Shown: positions 18,467 to 27,772, counted from the first letter of the stretch. The stretch is 44,501 bases of DNA from Legionella sp. (GCA_027437055.1 DAIAOV010000001.1:49047-93547); one strand, 5' to 3'. The notes: generated from the letters alone by a model not told the origin. Translations and numbers: made by a program.

Positions 18467-19906
18467 ATGGAATGGGATACCGTTATTGGTCTTGAAGTTC
18501 ATGCTCAATTAAAAACACAGTCTAAACTGTTCTCAGGAGCATCAACCGCCTATGGCGCTTCACCTAACTCGCAAACCTGTTTTGTGGATGCTGGATTGCC
18601 TGGGGTTTTGCCTGTGCTTAATCAGCAAGCGGTTGTCATGGCGATTCGATTCGGTTTGGCAATTGATGCCGATATTAATGACCTATCAGTTTTTGAAAGA
18701 AAAAACTATTTTTATCCTGATTTACCTAAAGGTTATCAAATTAGTCAATTCCAAAAACCCATAGTGAGTAATGGACAGTTAAAAATTAATTTAGACGATG
18801 GTAGCGAAAAAGAAGTTAAAATAATACGTGCTCATTTAGAAGAAGATGCCGGAAAATCCTTACATGAGATGCATTCTGAATATACCGGAATAGATCTAAA
18901 TAGAGCAGGCACACCATTACTTGAAATTGTTACCGCCCCCTGCTTATATTCTATTGAGGAAGCAATTAAGTACTTAAAAGCCTTGCATCAATTGGTACGA
19001 TTCTTGGGAATTTGTGATGGCAATATGCAAGAGGGATCATTTCGCTGTGATGTGAATCTATCACTAAAGCCCAAAGGCTCTTCTGTTTTAGGCACCCGAA
19101 CTGAACTTAAAAACCTCAACTCGTTTCGTTATATTGAAAAAGCAATAGCTTTTGAACAAGCACGACATCAAGATTTACTAGAGAATGGAGAATCTATTAT
19201 TCAGGAAACACGTCTCTATAATCCGGATACGGACTCCACACATACCATGCGTGAGAAAGAGAATGAAAATGACTACCGTTATTTTCCTGATCCGGATTTG
19301 CTCCCTATCCAAATAACTTCGGAGCAAATTGCTGAAATTAAAAGTAACTTGCCTGCTTTACCCGAGAAGATTTATAGTGAATTGCAGCATATACCAGCAT
19401 TAAACGACGAAGATTTTAACTTTATCCTTTCCTCCCCTGCGGCTTACCATTTCTATAAAGAAATTAAAGTATCTACTAAGGCCTCTGATAAAATCATTAT
19501 TAACTGGTTGAAGGGCCAATATGCCGCTGCATTAAATGAACAGCAGTTAACTTTTGATGCCAAACTCCCCATTTCTGCAAAAACTATGGCGAACCTTTTA
19601 GATAAGCTGCATGATAATGCTATTTCTTCAAATATTGCTAAAAATATTTTCACCAACTTATGGAACGGTGAAGATGATATTGATGCCATTATTCAACGTG
19701 AGGGTTATCAACAAATGAACAATAGCGCAGCCTTAGAAGAGATGGTAGTCAATGTTATTCAGCAATATCCTGCGCAAACAACGGAGTATAAAGCTGGAAA
19801 AGAAAAGCTTTTAGCGTTTTTTGTAGGACAGATTATGAAGCAAACTAAGGGGCAAGCTAATCCTGAACAAATTACCACGTTGTTAAAGAAACACCTTAGT
19901 TCGTAG
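18467..19906 (+). CDS. gatB: Asp/Glu-tRNA amidotransferase subunit B
   Basis: GatB (479 residues) binds the misacylated tRNA and phosphorylates its carboxylate before amidation. The N-terminal cradle domain has GLEVHAQLKTQSKLFSGAST, KNYFYPDLPKGYQISQF and GIDLNRAGTPLLEIVT. The helical and tail (YqeY-like) C-terminal domain extends to the end (QIMKQTKGQANPEQITTLLKKHL). The start follows AAAGGTG. It is the last gene of gatCAB. A degenerate mobile repeat and the convergent rnpB follow. Confidence 0.96.
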   Translation: MEWDTVIGLEVHAQLKTQSKLFSGASTAYGASPNSQTCFVDAGLPGVLPVLNQQAVVMAIRFGLAIDADINDLSVFERKNYFYPDLPKGYQISQFQKPIVSNGQLKINLDDGSEKEVKIIRAHLEEDAGKSLHEMHSEYTGIDLNRAGTPLLEIVTAPCLYSIEEAIKYLKALHQLVRFLGICDGNMQEGSFRCDVNLSLKPKGSSVLGTRTELKNLNSFRYIEKAIAFEQARHQDLLENGESIIQETRLYNPDTDSTHTMREKENENDYRYFPDPDLLPIQITSEQIAEIKSNLPALPEKIYSELQHIPALNDEDFNFILSSPAAYHFYKEIKVSTKASDKIIINWLKGQYAAALNEQQLTFDAKLPISAKTMANLLDKLHDNAISSNIAKNIFTNLWNGEDDIDAIIQREGYQQMNNSAALEEMVVNVIQQYPAQTTEYKAGKEKLLAFFVGQIMKQTKGQANPEQITTLLKKHLSS

Positions 19907-19910
19907 GCCT

Positions 19911-20080
19911 GCAATGGCGTCAACTTAAGCCTGAGTAGCCTGGTTGCTTACAACCAAGATTATGCATTGAGCCACACCCTACCTGGTTGCGAGCAACCAG
20001 GCTACAAAATGAAAAGCGTTACAAAAGTCCCGCTTCCTAACGGTCTCGGCTCAGATTGTTCCGGATGTTATTGATAATTT
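19911..20080. repeat. Degenerate copy of MITE-like element (family A) with a nested inverted repeat
   Basis: It begins with CAATGGCGTCAACTTAAG, the same end as the element at 25590. Its right part (about 20031-20077, including CTAACGGTCTCGGCTC) closely matches the interior of that element (about 25668-25716). The right end itself is missing. Nested inside are perfect 13-base arms GTAGCCTGGTTGC (19935-19947) and its complement (19993-20005). It fills the gap between the convergent gatB and rnpB. Confidence 0.7.
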
Positions 20081-20100
20081 ATGGAATAATAAGGAAAAAG

Positions 20101-20471
20101 AGGAGTCGGTCGATAAGCCGGGTTCTGTCGTGAGCAATCATTCATCTAGGGCATGTGTCACCACATGCCTCAAGCAACCTACCCGAATCCCGTACGGGCC
20201 GCACGTTATGACATTACTGTCAAATGGATTCCTATTTGGTCTTGCTCCAGGTGGGGTTTTCCCTGCCACGACTGTTGCCAATCGCGCGGTGCGCTCTTAC
20301 CGCACCATTTCACCCTTACCTGCTGTTACAAGAACAGACAGGCGGTATATTTTCTGTGGCACTTTCCGTGGGCTCACACCCCCCAGGCGTTACCTGGCAC
20401 CCTGCCCTATGGAGCCCGGACTTTCCTCTCTTTGCTTCAAGAACAAAGAGCGACTGCCTAACCGACTCTGT
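20101..20471 (-). ncRNA. rnpB: RNase P RNA (class A)
   Basis: RnpB is the catalytic RNA that removes the 5' leader of tRNA precursors. On the minus strand I see the near-universal blocks in order: AGAGGAAAGTCCGGGCTCC and CATAGGGCAGGGTGCC near the 5' end, GGTGAAATGGTGCGGTAAGAG and GCGCACCGCG in the middle, GCAGGGAAAACCCCACC, AGAATCC-type and TGACAGTAATGTC elements, and CAGAACCCGGCTTATCG at the 3' end. Helix P1 is formed by AGAGTCGGT at the 5' end and ACCGACTC at the 3' end, followed by a T-run. Length is about 371 nt, normal for class A. Ends are placed from P1 and the promoter and may be off by a few bases. Confidence 0.96.
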
Positions 20472-20476
20472 TATCA

Positions 20477-20506
20477 ATAGTAGCAGAATGCTTAGCACTT
20501 CATCAA
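20477..20506 (-). promoter_or_regulatory. rnpB sigma-70 promoter
   Basis: On the minus strand -35 TTGATG (20501-20506) and -10 TACTAT (20477-20482) are spaced 18 bases. The expected start point falls at about 20470, exactly at the beginning of helix P1. Confidence 0.7.
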
Positions 20507-20547
20507 CATTAAATTTAAATAATAATGGAATTATTTGAGGATAGATG

Positions 20548-20605
20548 CGTTTTGCTCTCTCAAAAAGCATGGAACTAATTCAAGCCTATTTGAGAGAAGC
20601 AAACG
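20548..20605. repeat. Imperfect inverted repeat between rnpB and fis
   Basis: CGTTTTGCTCTCTCAAA (20548-20564) and TTTGAGAGAAGCAAACG (20589-20605) pair nearly throughout. It lies about 120 bases beyond the fis stop and could end fis transcription, but it has no T-run. Confidence 0.5.
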
Positions 20606-20724
20606 TTTTGGAATCAAGGCAGCAAATGCCCATCTAAGAACTTAATCATACTGTGGCATTAACTAAAGATCACAAACGACATTGAATTAATGATGAAAAT
20701 TCAAGTATATATTGCTTTTATAGC

Positions 20725-21012
20725 TTAGAAATCGCGTGTACCAATAAATTCATCATCAAAATAACGCTTTAACTTAGTACGTAATGTACCACGGCTCACG
20801 CCAAGAACTCGAGCAGCTTTTGACTGATTGTATCGAGTTAACTCCATTACAGTGCGGAATAAAGGCGCTTCAACTTCTTCAACAATTAATTGATATAAAT
20901 TTAAATTAGCATCTTTATTGCCAACAGTAGTCAAGTACCCTTTAACAGCACTAATCACTTGATGCGAAAGTGCTTCATTTCCTTGCGCCACTTCTTGCAT
21001 TACTGCACTCAT
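20725..21012 (-). CDS. fis: Fis-family nucleoid-associated DNA-binding protein
   Basis: Fis bends DNA and controls growth-phase and, in Legionella, virulence genes; several fis paralogues are known in that genus. The 95-residue product has the Fis arrangement: N-terminal arm, dimer helices (LYQLIVEEVEAPLFRTVMELTRYN), and a C-terminal helix-turn-helix (NQSKAARVLGVSRGTLRTKL) very close to the E. coli one. The start ATG at 21012 has AGGAG seven bases upstream. The 450 bases upstream are very AT-rich, which fits an autoregulated fis promoter. A second in-frame ATG (codon 5) is less likely because of the Shine-Dalgarno position. Confidence 0.92.
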   Translation of the reverse strand: MSAVMQEVAQGNEALSHQVISAVKGYLTTVGNKDANLNLYQLIVEEVEAPLFRTVMELTRYNQSKAARVLGVSRGTLRTKLKRYFDDEFIGTRDF

Positions 21013-21461
21013 TTTAATCTCCTAGTACAAAATTAACAAAATAATTTAGGTTTAGCAATTGTCCATACCAAACATCATGACCGATATAATATCAAATATT
21101 CCAAAGAGTGTAAACATTGTTTTAATGATATTCATTTATTAAGGGAAGATTAAGAAAATTTATTGTATCATTTTCGGAGAGATTGTAAAAATAAATGTAT
21201 GATTTTTTTGAATATTCTATTGCACTGCACATAATGAATTAACAGTTAAAAATTTTATTTAAATTTTAATTTTTTTCAGAATAAAAAGACTTTATGGGTA
21301 AAATAATACCAATATAAATGGATAAAAAAAGACAACTATTCCCTGAGAATAGTTTTTTGCAATAAATAACGTCACTCCCACCCAATTATGGGTGAAGAGA
21401 TAAATTATTAATCAATTGAATGGGTAATATTAATTCAAAAATAGGCATAGATCGTAATAGC
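21013..21461. other. AT-rich region upstream of fis
   Basis: No gene is visible. The stretch is strongly AT-rich with many A and T tracts. It contains a hairpin with T-runs on both strands (21322-21358) and a small palindrome CACCCAATTATGGGTG near 21377. It presumably carries the fis promoter, whose boxes I could not fix. Confidence 0.6.
21322..21358. terminator. Bidirectional Rho-independent terminator
   Basis: AACTATTC (21334-21341) and GAATAGTT (21347-21354) form an eight-base-pair stem with a five-base loop. T-runs follow on the plus strand (21353-21358) and, after a short gap, on the minus strand (complement of 21322-21330). Confidence 0.65.
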
Positions 21462-21713
21462 TTAGACCCTCCATGTAGCAGGTAGCATAATATCTTTATT
21501 ACAGAAAACATCTTTTATCTTTTTAAGGATAAGTTTAAATGATGTGGTGTGGACAAGCACCTTTTGTGTTTTTCTGTCAATTCCTTGCGTAAAAAACGCA
21601 CGTACCAACGAAGTGTACATCCCTATAGTAAGGAGCATGAGGTAGATCCCAACAAAAGTATTAATAGATGTTAGGCTCTTGGCAATCTGGCGTAATGCAG
21701 TCTGTTCTCTCAT
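21462..21713 (-). CDS. Possible small membrane protein, unrecognised
   Basis: An 83-codon frame from ATG at 21713, with one clear hydrophobic segment (INTFVGIYLMLLTIGMYTSLV, about residues 17-36) and a basic C-terminal half. No Shine-Dalgarno is visible before the ATG (or the TTG at 21722). The terminator at 21322-21358 lies downstream on the same strand, which weakly supports a transcript. I do not recognise it, and it may be a remnant or chance frame. Confidence 0.35.
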   Translation of the reverse strand: MREQTALRQIAKSLTSINTFVGIYLMLLTIGMYTSLVRAFFTQGIDRKTQKVLVHTTSFKLILKKIKDVFCNKDIMLPATWRV

Positions 21714-21831
21714 GGCAGTCAAGCATAATATTTTTTTAGTATTATATTCGAGTGAACATTAAGTCAGCCTTAAGTAACACCTTTATTGATGAAAAAAACC
21801 TCTACGCAGAACAAAAATCGAATGCCCTCAG

Positions 21832-21912
21832 CCTACGTTCCGCGGCTTGTCCGCAGAATCCAGAATAGCCGCATTAGGAACGGATCCTGCAGGACAAGCC
21901 GCAGGACGTAGG
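21832..21912. repeat. Dispersed palindromic repeat, family B (copy 1)
   Basis: The arms begin CCTACGT and carry GCGGCTTGTCC (left, 21842-21852) against GGACAAGCCGC (right, about 21892-21902), ending with ACGTAGG at 21906-21912. A second copy with the same core stands at 31635-31722. It lies between a possible small gene and iscA on the minus strand. Confidence 0.8.
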
Positions 21913-21942
21913 GAGGACGAAATACAAGAAGCCATAACGGCA

Positions 21943-22308
21943 TTAATCAACGGTGAAACTCTCACCACAACCACATTGGCCAGTCTGATTGGGATTATTA
22001 AAAACAAATTTATAATTAAATCCTTGTTTTACATAATCTACGTTCATATTTTTGAGAAATGGGTAGCTCGCTCTGTCAATACATACAACATACTCGTCAG
22101 ATAAAGGCATAACCATATCGCCTTCTAAAGGAGTTTTTACATAATCAACAACATAAGAAAAACCTGAACATCCTGTTTTTTTAACAGACAAACGCACTCC
22201 CCTATGTTCTTGATCTTTAGAAAGATAGGAAATTAAGTGCTTTTTTGCTGATTCGCTAAAGTTAATCCCCGGTTTTTCATCAATAGTATGATGCATTACG
22301 ACACTCAT
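21943..22308 (-). CDS. iscA: A-type Fe-S carrier protein (IscA/HesB family)
   Basis: A 121-residue A-type carrier that accepts or delivers iron or Fe-S clusters in the cytoplasm. The three conserved cysteines are present: C47 in KKTGCSGFSY, and C112 and C114 in the C-terminal GQCGCGESF. The core reads RGVRLSVKKTGCSGFSYVVD with VDYVKQGFNYKFVFNNPNQT before the last cysteines, as in SufA/IscA/ErpA. Its start overlaps the iscU-like stop by four bases, so it is the last gene of trmJ-iscS-iscU*-iscA. Which of the IscA/SufA/ErpA subtypes it belongs to is not clear from sequence alone; the operon suggests IscA. Confidence 0.9.
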   Translation of the reverse strand: MSVVMHHTIDEKPGINFSESAKKHLISYLSKDQEHRGVRLSVKKTGCSGFSYVVDYVKTPLEGDMVMPLSDEYVVCIDRASYPFLKNMNVDYVKQGFNYKFVFNNPNQTGQCGCGESFTVD

Positions 22309-22733
22309 GATTTATAACCCTCAAATTTCTTTTTCATTAAAGTAAATACTTCTTTATAAACATCCTCGACTTGCAATGCAATCGGATATTGATTTTGCGG
22401 TATTTCTAATTCTTTAACTAATATCTGATATAACTGCTTATCTTGCGGGTTGTTCTTCTGATCAGATCTCCATTCTAAGCAATCTAATTTTTTACCCTCA
22501 ATCTGTCGACATAACCATTCTAATGCGGCTATTACGTAAGGATTTCCCGTTGCTTTAAAACATGCCTTACGAATTAACGCATTTTCCGCGCATTGTACAT
22601 ATAAATCTATCCGTGTAATGCTCTGATTTTTCTGGATACTCACAAAATGTACCGTCAATGGCGCTTGCAAATCAAGAATACCCACATGCCTGGGCAGAAA
22701 AAAGCAGTCTTCTACTAGTTCATTATACATCAT
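22305..22733 (-). CDS. IscU-like scaffold homologue without ligand cysteines
   Basis: A 142-residue protein that aligns with IscU from the start ([19 protein letters not shown] against the IscU YSEKVIDHYENPRNVGSFD), through [26 protein letters not shown] (split here from a longer match) to [15 protein letters not shown] at the end. The three cluster-ligand cysteines of IscU are lost: the ACGD site reads KNQS, the GCGS site reads GNPY, and the HCS site reads IAL. The remaining cysteines are at other places. It overlaps iscS and iscA by four bases each, so it is translated with them. It cannot hold a cluster the way IscU does; it may bind IscS or regulate it. That is inference. Confidence 0.75.
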   Translation of the reverse strand: MMYNELVEDCFFLPRHVGILDLQAPLTVHFVSIQKNQSITRIDLYVQCAENALIRKACFKATGNPYVIAALEWLCRQIEGKKLDCLEWRSDQKNNPQDKQLYQILVKELEIPQNQYPIALQVEDVYKEVFTLMKKKFEGYKS

Positions 22734-23893
22734 AGTGGTGATATTTTACGCAGCCGATTCACTTGAGTATGAATTATAGCAATAGCGCGCTGAATTTGCT
22801 CCTCTGTTGTAAAACGACCTATAGATAACCGTATCGAACTATGGGCTAACTCATCGGACAAGCCTAAAGCTTTTAATACATAAGAAGGTTGCACGCTGGC
22901 AGAAGAGCAGGCCGAAGTGGTTGAAACAGCTAAATCTTTTAACGCTAAAAGCAGAGAGTCGCCATCCAATCCAGGAAAACTGAAATTGAGATTTCCGGCA
23001 ACCCTATGATGCTCATGCCCATTTAAACGAATACCCGGTAAATGTTTAATACCAGCCCATAATTGTTTTCTGTAATTCAAAATTCGCTTTTGTTCTTCTA
23101 TGCGTGCATTTTCTGCAAGAGCAAAGGCAGTCCCCATTCCCACAATTTGGTGGGTTGCTAAAGTTCCTGAGCGCAATCCTCCTTCATGACCGCCACCAAA
23201 AGTTTGGGCTTGCAAGCGAATTCTTGGTTTATGGCGCACATACAAGGCACCTATGCCTTTGGGTCCATAATTCTTATGGGCTGAAAAAGACATCAGATCA
23301 ACAGAAAGTTGATGCAAATCAATAGGAAGTTTCCCTGCACTTTGTGCTGCATCTATGTGAAAAATAATGCCCCTATTGCGTAATAACTCTCCTATTGCTG
23401 CTATGTCTTGGATGACACCAATTTCATTATTAACATGCATAATGGACACTAAAATAGTATCCTGGCGTAGTGCTCGCTCTAGTTGTTGGAGATCAAGTAA
23501 ACCATCTGAACCGGACTCAAGATAAGTAACCTCAAACCCTTCTTTTTCAAGTTGATGAAAACTATCAAGCACCGCTTTGTGCTCGGTATTCATGGTAATT
23601 AAATGCCTTCCTTTATTTTTGTAAAAACGAGCAGCCCCTAAAATAGCCAAGTTATCTGCCTCAGTAGCACCAGAAGTGAACACTATATTCTGTATAGAAG
23701 CGTTAATTGAATCCGCAATTTCTCCTCGAGCTTGCTCAACTGCCATAGCCGCTTCTTTGCCATAAATATGCGTCGTCGATGCAGGATTTCCAAAACAACC
23801 ATCAGGTCCTAAATATTTGATCATCCGCTCTACAACGCGCGGGTCGACTGGCGTTGTTGCCATGTAATCAAAATATATTGGCCTGTCGGTCAT
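22730..23893 (-). CDS. iscS: Cysteine desulfurase IscS
   Basis: IscS is a PLP enzyme that takes sulfur from cysteine for Fe-S clusters and tRNA thiolation. Signatures: [55 protein letters not shown], the PLP lysine in [19 protein letters not shown] (about 207), and the persulfide cysteine in [21 protein letters not shown] (about 329; one residue different from E. coli SACTSAS). Length 387 is normal. The longest frame starts at GTG 23902, but the ATG at 23893 has GGAG eight bases upstream and lies one base beyond the trmJ stop. No iscR is present before it, and no hscBA or fdx after iscA. Confidence 0.95.
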   Translation of the reverse strand: MTDRPIYFDYMATTPVDPRVVERMIKYLGPDGCFGNPASTTHIYGKEAAMAVEQARGEIADSINASIQNIVFTSGATEADNLAILGAARFYKNKGRHLITMNTEHKAVLDSFHQLEKEGFEVTYLESGSDGLLDLQQLERALRQDTILVSIMHVNNEIGVIQDIAAIGELLRNRGIIFHIDAAQSAGKLPIDLHQLSVDLMSFSAHKNYGPKGIGALYVRHKPRIRLQAQTFGGGHEGGLRSGTLATHQIVGMGTAFALAENARIEEQKRILNYRKQLWAGIKHLPGIRLNGHEHHRVAGNLNFSFPGLDGDSLLLALKDLAVSTTSACSSASVQPSYVLKALGLSDELAHSSIRLSIGRFTTEEQIQRAIAIIHTQVNRLRKISPL

Positions 23894-23894
23894 G

Positions 23895-24641
23895 TTAATC
23901 ACTCCCTTCCTTTTTTCTCGCCCATTCCAATGATTTTTGAACTTGGCTCAACATCCCCCGCAAAATACTAACTTCCATTTTTTCTAAATTGACTCTATTA
24001 AATAGTCGCCTGACTCGTTGCATTAATCGACGAGTATTTGACTCCTTTAAAAATTGAATCTCTATAAATACCTCTCTTAAATGCTCATAAAATTGTTCTA
24101 TTGCATCTGCCGTAGCATATTCATCACTACGCAAAGTCACTTCGGCTTTAGGTGATAGTGATTTCATTCGTAGCTCATACGCTACAATTTGTACTGCCTG
24201 TGATAAATTGAGCGAACTGTATTCAGGATTACTGGGTATATGAATGTGATAATGACATTTTAGTAATTCTTCATTAGTAAGACCCGAATGCTCTCGACCA
24301 AATACAATGGCGACTTGAGTTGTATCAGATTGCTCATTGATAAATTCAGCACAAGAAGGTGGCGTTAGACCAGGCAAAGATAGACCTCGGGGTCTCGCAC
24401 TCGTTGCAAATATTAACTGACATCCAGTTAAAGCTTCATCCAATGAATCAGTAACGATTGCGTTCTCTAAAACATCATCAGCTCCAGCCGCCATTTCTCT
24501 CGCCTTGTTATCGGGAAAAGACTTAGGAGTCACCAGATAAAGGGAGTTTAATCCCATAGTTTTCATAGCTCGAGCAGTTGAGCCAATATTTCCAGGATGT
24601 GATGTTGCAATTAAAACAATACGAATAGAACTTAATTTCAT
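23895..24641 (-). CDS. trmJ: tRNA (Cm32/Um32) 2'-O-methyltransferase TrmJ
   Basis: TrmJ is a SPOUT methyltransferase that methylates the 2'-hydroxyl of tRNA position 32. The 248-residue protein has the TrmH/TrmJ motifs: [20 protein letters not shown] at the N-terminus, [17 protein letters not shown] (motif 2) in the middle, and [20 protein letters not shown] (motif 3, trefoil knot). A C-terminal helical extension (about 165-248) carries [13 protein letters not shown], typical for TrmJ. It is first in the operon with iscS, as trmJ often precedes isc genes in gammaproteobacteria. It is divergent from suhB over a 161-base gap. Confidence 0.93.
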   Translation of the reverse strand: MKLSSIRIVLIATSHPGNIGSTARAMKTMGLNSLYLVTPKSFPDNKAREMAAGADDVLENAIVTDSLDEALTGCQLIFATSARPRGLSLPGLTPPSCAEFINEQSDTTQVAIVFGREHSGLTNEELLKCHYHIHIPSNPEYSSLNLSQAVQIVAYELRMKSLSPKAEVTLRSDEYATADAIEQFYEHLREVFIEIQFLKESNTRRLMQRVRRLFNRVNLEKMEVSILRGMLSQVQKSLEWARKKEGSD

Positions 24642-24802
24642 AAAAAAACTTATATCAAATACAATGTATCACTATATCATAGCATTTATTGCCTAGATTT
24701 CACTCTGAATAAAAAAATGTCATAGTTTAAGCAACGCTTTGTACATCAAATTTGTACTGGATGTGATAGAATCGCTGATTTTGTAAATAACAGAGTATAT
24801 CC

Positions 24803-25588
24803 ATGGAACCACTTTTAAATATTGCAATAAGCGCCGCACGGCAAGCAGGCGAGATAATTATACGTCACATGGAGCAAGTGGATAGGCTTAAAATCACCGC
24901 TAAAAATGGTAATGAATATTTCAGCGAAGTGGATATCAAAGCAGAACAAGCAATCATCAGTTGCATCCGCAAAGCGTACCCAGAGCATGGGATTCTCGCG
25001 GAAGAAAGCGGTTCTCAAGATGGTGATGGAGAATCGGTATGGATTATTGATCCCCTTGACGGTACCTCTAATTATTTACATAGCTTTCCTTTTTTCTCAG
25101 TATCCATAGCTTTAAAGGTTAAAAATAGAATTGAACATGGAGTGGTTTATGACCCTCTACGCCATGAATGCTTTGCTGCAAGCAGAGGTCGAGGAGCTCG
25201 CTTAAACGATCGAAGAATTCGCGTTTCCCAACAGACACAATTAAGTACCGCTCTTTTAGGCACAGGATTTTCTTCTAGAGATACCACTGTTAGTCAACGG
25301 TACTTACCTACTTTTGAAGCATTAATTGATAAATGCGCTGGTGTAAGAAAAACAGGTTCAGCTGCTCTTGATTTAGCCTATGTGGCTAGCGGTCGTTTGG
25401 ATGGGCTCTGGGAGTTTGGACTCCGTCCTTGGGATATAGCAGCAGGATCATTATTAATAAGAGAGGCCGGTGGATTAATCAGTGATTTTCAGGGTAGTGA
25501 TGATTTCCTGAGCAATGGCAACGTAGTTGCTGGGAATCCTAAAGTATTTAAGTCATTGCTCCAAACGATTTCGTCAGCATTGAAATAA
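24803..25588 (+). CDS. suhB: Inositol-1-monophosphatase family protein SuhB
   Basis: SuhB is a Mg-dependent phosphatase fold protein; in E. coli it also takes part in rRNA antitermination. The 261-residue product shows metal ligands in ILAEESG (near 67-73), WIIDPLDGTSNYLHSFPFF (near 80-98), and RPWDIAAGSLLIREAGG (near 212-228). Length and order match SuhB. The last codons form part of the extended inverted repeat that follows (25580-25760). The convergent gene on the other side is a macro/ankyrin protein. Confidence 0.93.
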   Translation: MEPLLNIAISAARQAGEIIIRHMEQVDRLKITAKNGNEYFSEVDIKAEQAIISCIRKAYPEHGILAEESGSQDGDGESVWIIDPLDGTSNYLHSFPFFSVSIALKVKNRIEHGVVYDPLRHECFAASRGRGARLNDRRIRVSQQTQLSTALLGTGFSSRDTTVSQRYLPTFEALIDKCAGVRKTGSAALDLAYVASGRLDGLWEFGLRPWDIAAGSLLIREAGGLISDFQGSDDFLSNGNVVAGNPKVFKSLLQTISSALK

Positions 25589-25760
25589 CGTAACCGTTCA
25601 TACAATGGCGTCAACTTAAGCTGCGCGATCCGAGCCGCGCGCGTCAGCAAGCGGGTAACCTAAGTCAACATCCGCTCCCTAACGGTCGCGGCTCGGATTG
25701 TTCCCGAGGTTATTGAGAAGTCTTAAGTTGACGCCATTGCCTAAACGGTTACTATTTCAA
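25580..25760. repeat. MITE-like element, family A (best-preserved copy)
   Basis: A 163-base core (25590-25752) is bounded by 31-base terminal inverted repeats with 27 matches, containing GTAACCGTT and CAATGGCGTCAACTTAAG on the left and their complements on the right (25722-25739, 25744-25752). The symmetry continues outward through TTGAAATA (25580-25587) and TATTTCAA (25753-25760), taking in the suhB stop codon. There is no coding capacity inside. Partial or related copies are at 19911, 36358-36543, 38986 and 41049. It lies between convergent genes. Confidence 0.85.
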
Positions 25761-25768
25761 CTGTTTTT

Positions 25769-27772
25769 TTATATTTTTTGCTTTAAATTTTGTTCTTCTT
25801 GTTCAACCGCTCCACGAGATTCTGACTTGCTGTAAGGGAAGAACGCGCTATAACTTCCTACAGTAAACGTCCAGACAACAGCATTCACTAAGGATTTCAA
25901 AAGATTTCCTAGATAATCTCCCCAGCCTAAATCTCTTTCTAATACTTGTTTTGCTTTTGTAATTGCAGTGGCACAAGAGTCGTTGAATTTAGAACCAGCT
26001 ACTTTCATATCAACACGCGGCTCCGTTAAAAGCGCTTCACGATATTCATCTCGAAAAGCGTGCAAATCATTTAACAATGTTCTTGCTGTGTCATAGGCCT
26101 CTGAAAAATGATGTTGATCAGTTTGGCCAATTTTAGTTTCAAGGGTTGCTATCGCTTGATTAATCCTGGATATCCTTTCTTTTACTAAATTTTGGTATTG
26201 TTGCTCTTTAAGCGTTTCACCTTGTGGTTGAGGAGTCGGTTGTTTTAATGTCCCAGTTTCCTGTTGCTTCTTAAGTTTATCGTCCTGCGTATTGAACAAA
26301 TCATTCCATTCGGGCATCAATTTCTTTATTAACACTGCAGGCGTGTCTCCCAAGGTATCCTTGTTGTTCATATTTGAACCTTTTTGGATTAGCATCAGAG
26401 CTATTTTTTTATATTCAACTAATAATGGATGGCTTGAGTCATTCTTTTTAACTTTATCAGCTTGAAGTATTGCCCAGCATAAAGGGATGTTATCTTTAGC
26501 ATCTTTCAAGTTAACATCGACGTTTAATTTAATTAATTGCTCAACGGCTTTAGAATCACCAGCAATTGCAATCATACTGAGTGGTGACGCCCCATAATGC
26601 TCTTCAAATGTAGCATTAAGCAAAGAAGGATAAACATTAATAATATCTATTACCTGGTCAAACTTTTTTTGTTTCAGCATCTCTAAAAGCTGTTCTTTTT
26701 TCTGGGCAGGTACAGAGATTGGATAATGATTAAAATTGCCAACCGCCTTCAATAATATTCCACCTTTTGATGCAGTATAATCAGACCAAGTCATATTAGG
26801 TTTTTCCGCAGGCACCACCCGATTATCAGCCGTCTGGTAAATGCCTTTCATACCAGTTAATGCTGGCATGGTATCGGTTGCAGCTCCCTTCACCCCATCA
26901 TCGGTTTGACGAGCACCAGACCAATAATCATTACCAGGTTTAGACACATGATCCCAAGCTACAAGACTTACTAGTTTACATTGAGCATATTTAGCATCAT
27001 ATTGGCTCGGAGAGCACAATTGCGGTAATCCACCATTGGTTAAAGGGCGGGTTAAAAAATCAATATTACCAATCTTATTGGTGGCAGGCTCTTTATCGTA
27101 GTTATCATACCAAACAGCCTTTACTTGTGTTAATTGGCTACCATGTTCGGTTAACAAACGATGTAATGCTGTTGCAAATTCATTATGAATAATGCCGCTG
27201 AATTTACCAGAAAATTGACCACAGCCAATGCCGGGAAGCGTCACAAACAACTCTTCCCCTTTCTGAACTGCTGCAACATTGGCATGTAACAAACCAGGAA
27301 GTAAACGTCGTTCCAACATACGATAATATGCTTCGGAATTGAAAGTACCTCCAGGACACACCTCATCTAAGTCAGGTGTTTGATTATTAGTGGGAGGAGA
27401 ACGCAATAAAGGACCAGGAACATAAACTAAAGTGACATCTAAAGGATTTTGATGGACTGCTGGTTTATTCCAAGCACCATTATCGTAAGCCTTAGTCGGA
27501 ATAATACAGCTTATGTCTCCTAATAAACCAAGCTCTAAAGCACTCCAATTTTGATCTGGGCTATATACGGTACTCTCAGCAAAAATACAATCCGGTTTTG
27601 TTTGAATTAAACACTCAATAAATTGCTCATCGGTTAAACCATTTAAGTTTTTTTGGGCTAAGATATCTGCAAGATATTTACCTGCAATCGCTTTACCAGA
27701 TAGTAAATCAATGCGGTATTGTTGGAACTTTTTAAGAGTTTCATCGCTACAAACAAAGGAATAAGCCGGCAT
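25769..27772 (-). CDS. Macro-domain-like and ankyrin protein, probable Dot/Icm effector
   Basis: A 667-residue protein. Residues about 50-340 look like a macro-domain-related region: LFVTLPGIGCGQFSGKF (176-191) resembles the phosphate-binding loop, and the pattern AWDHVSKPGNDYWSGARQT with DDGVKGAATDTM follows (272-302). About 364-485 hold two to three degenerate ankyrin repeats (GASPLSMIAIAGDSKAVEQL; KDTLGDTPAVLI). Then come a proline/glutamine-rich linker, a coiled-coil segment (525-580), and a short hydrophobic stretch LLKSLVNAVVWTFTVG (624-639). The polar, glutamate-rich tail (EQEEQNLKQKI) is of the kind favoured by Dot/Icm secretion signals. A perfect PmrA-type box stands 47 bases upstream. 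Nucleotide or ADP-ribose binding is inferred, and activity is unknown. Confidence 0.8.
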   Translation of the reverse strand: MPAYSFVCSDETLKKFQQYRIDLLSGKAIAGKYLADILAQKNLNGLTDEQFIECLIQTKPDCIFAESTVYSPDQNWSALELGLLGDISCIIPTKAYDNGAWNKPAVHQNPLDVTLVYVPGPLLRSPPTNNQTPDLDEVCPGGTFNSEAYYRMLERRLLPGLLHANVAAVQKGEELFVTLPGIGCGQFSGKFSGIIHNEFATALHRLLTEHGSQLTQVKAVWYDNYDKEPATNKIGNIDFLTRPLTNGGLPQLCSPSQYDAKYAQCKLVSLVAWDHVSKPGNDYWSGARQTDDGVKGAATDTMPALTGMKGIYQTADNRVVPAEKPNMTWSDYTASKGGILLKAVGNFNHYPISVPAQKKEQLLEMLKQKKFDQVIDIINVYPSLLNATFEEHYGASPLSMIAIAGDSKAVEQLIKLNVDVNLKDAKDNIPLCWAILQADKVKKNDSSHPLLVEYKKIALMLIQKGSNMNNKDTLGDTPAVLIKKLMPEWNDLFNTQDDKLKKQQETGTLKQPTPQPQGETLKEQQYQNLVKERISRINQAIATLETKIGQTDQHHFSEAYDTARTLLNDLHAFRDEYREALLTEPRVDMKVAGSKFNDSCATAITKAKQVLERDLGWGDYLGNLLKSLVNAVVWTFTVGSYSAFFPYSKSESRGAVEQEEQNLKQKI

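Noticed and set aside
20130..20570. Several overlapping open frames on both strands of about 84-116 codons
   Set aside because: They lie over the RNase P RNA gene, whose conserved blocks and terminal helix are clear. The frames are by-products of a GC-richer RNA gene.
21847..22104. 85-codon frame on the plus strand
   Set aside because: It begins in the family B palindrome and runs antisense through iscA. No ribosome site is visible.
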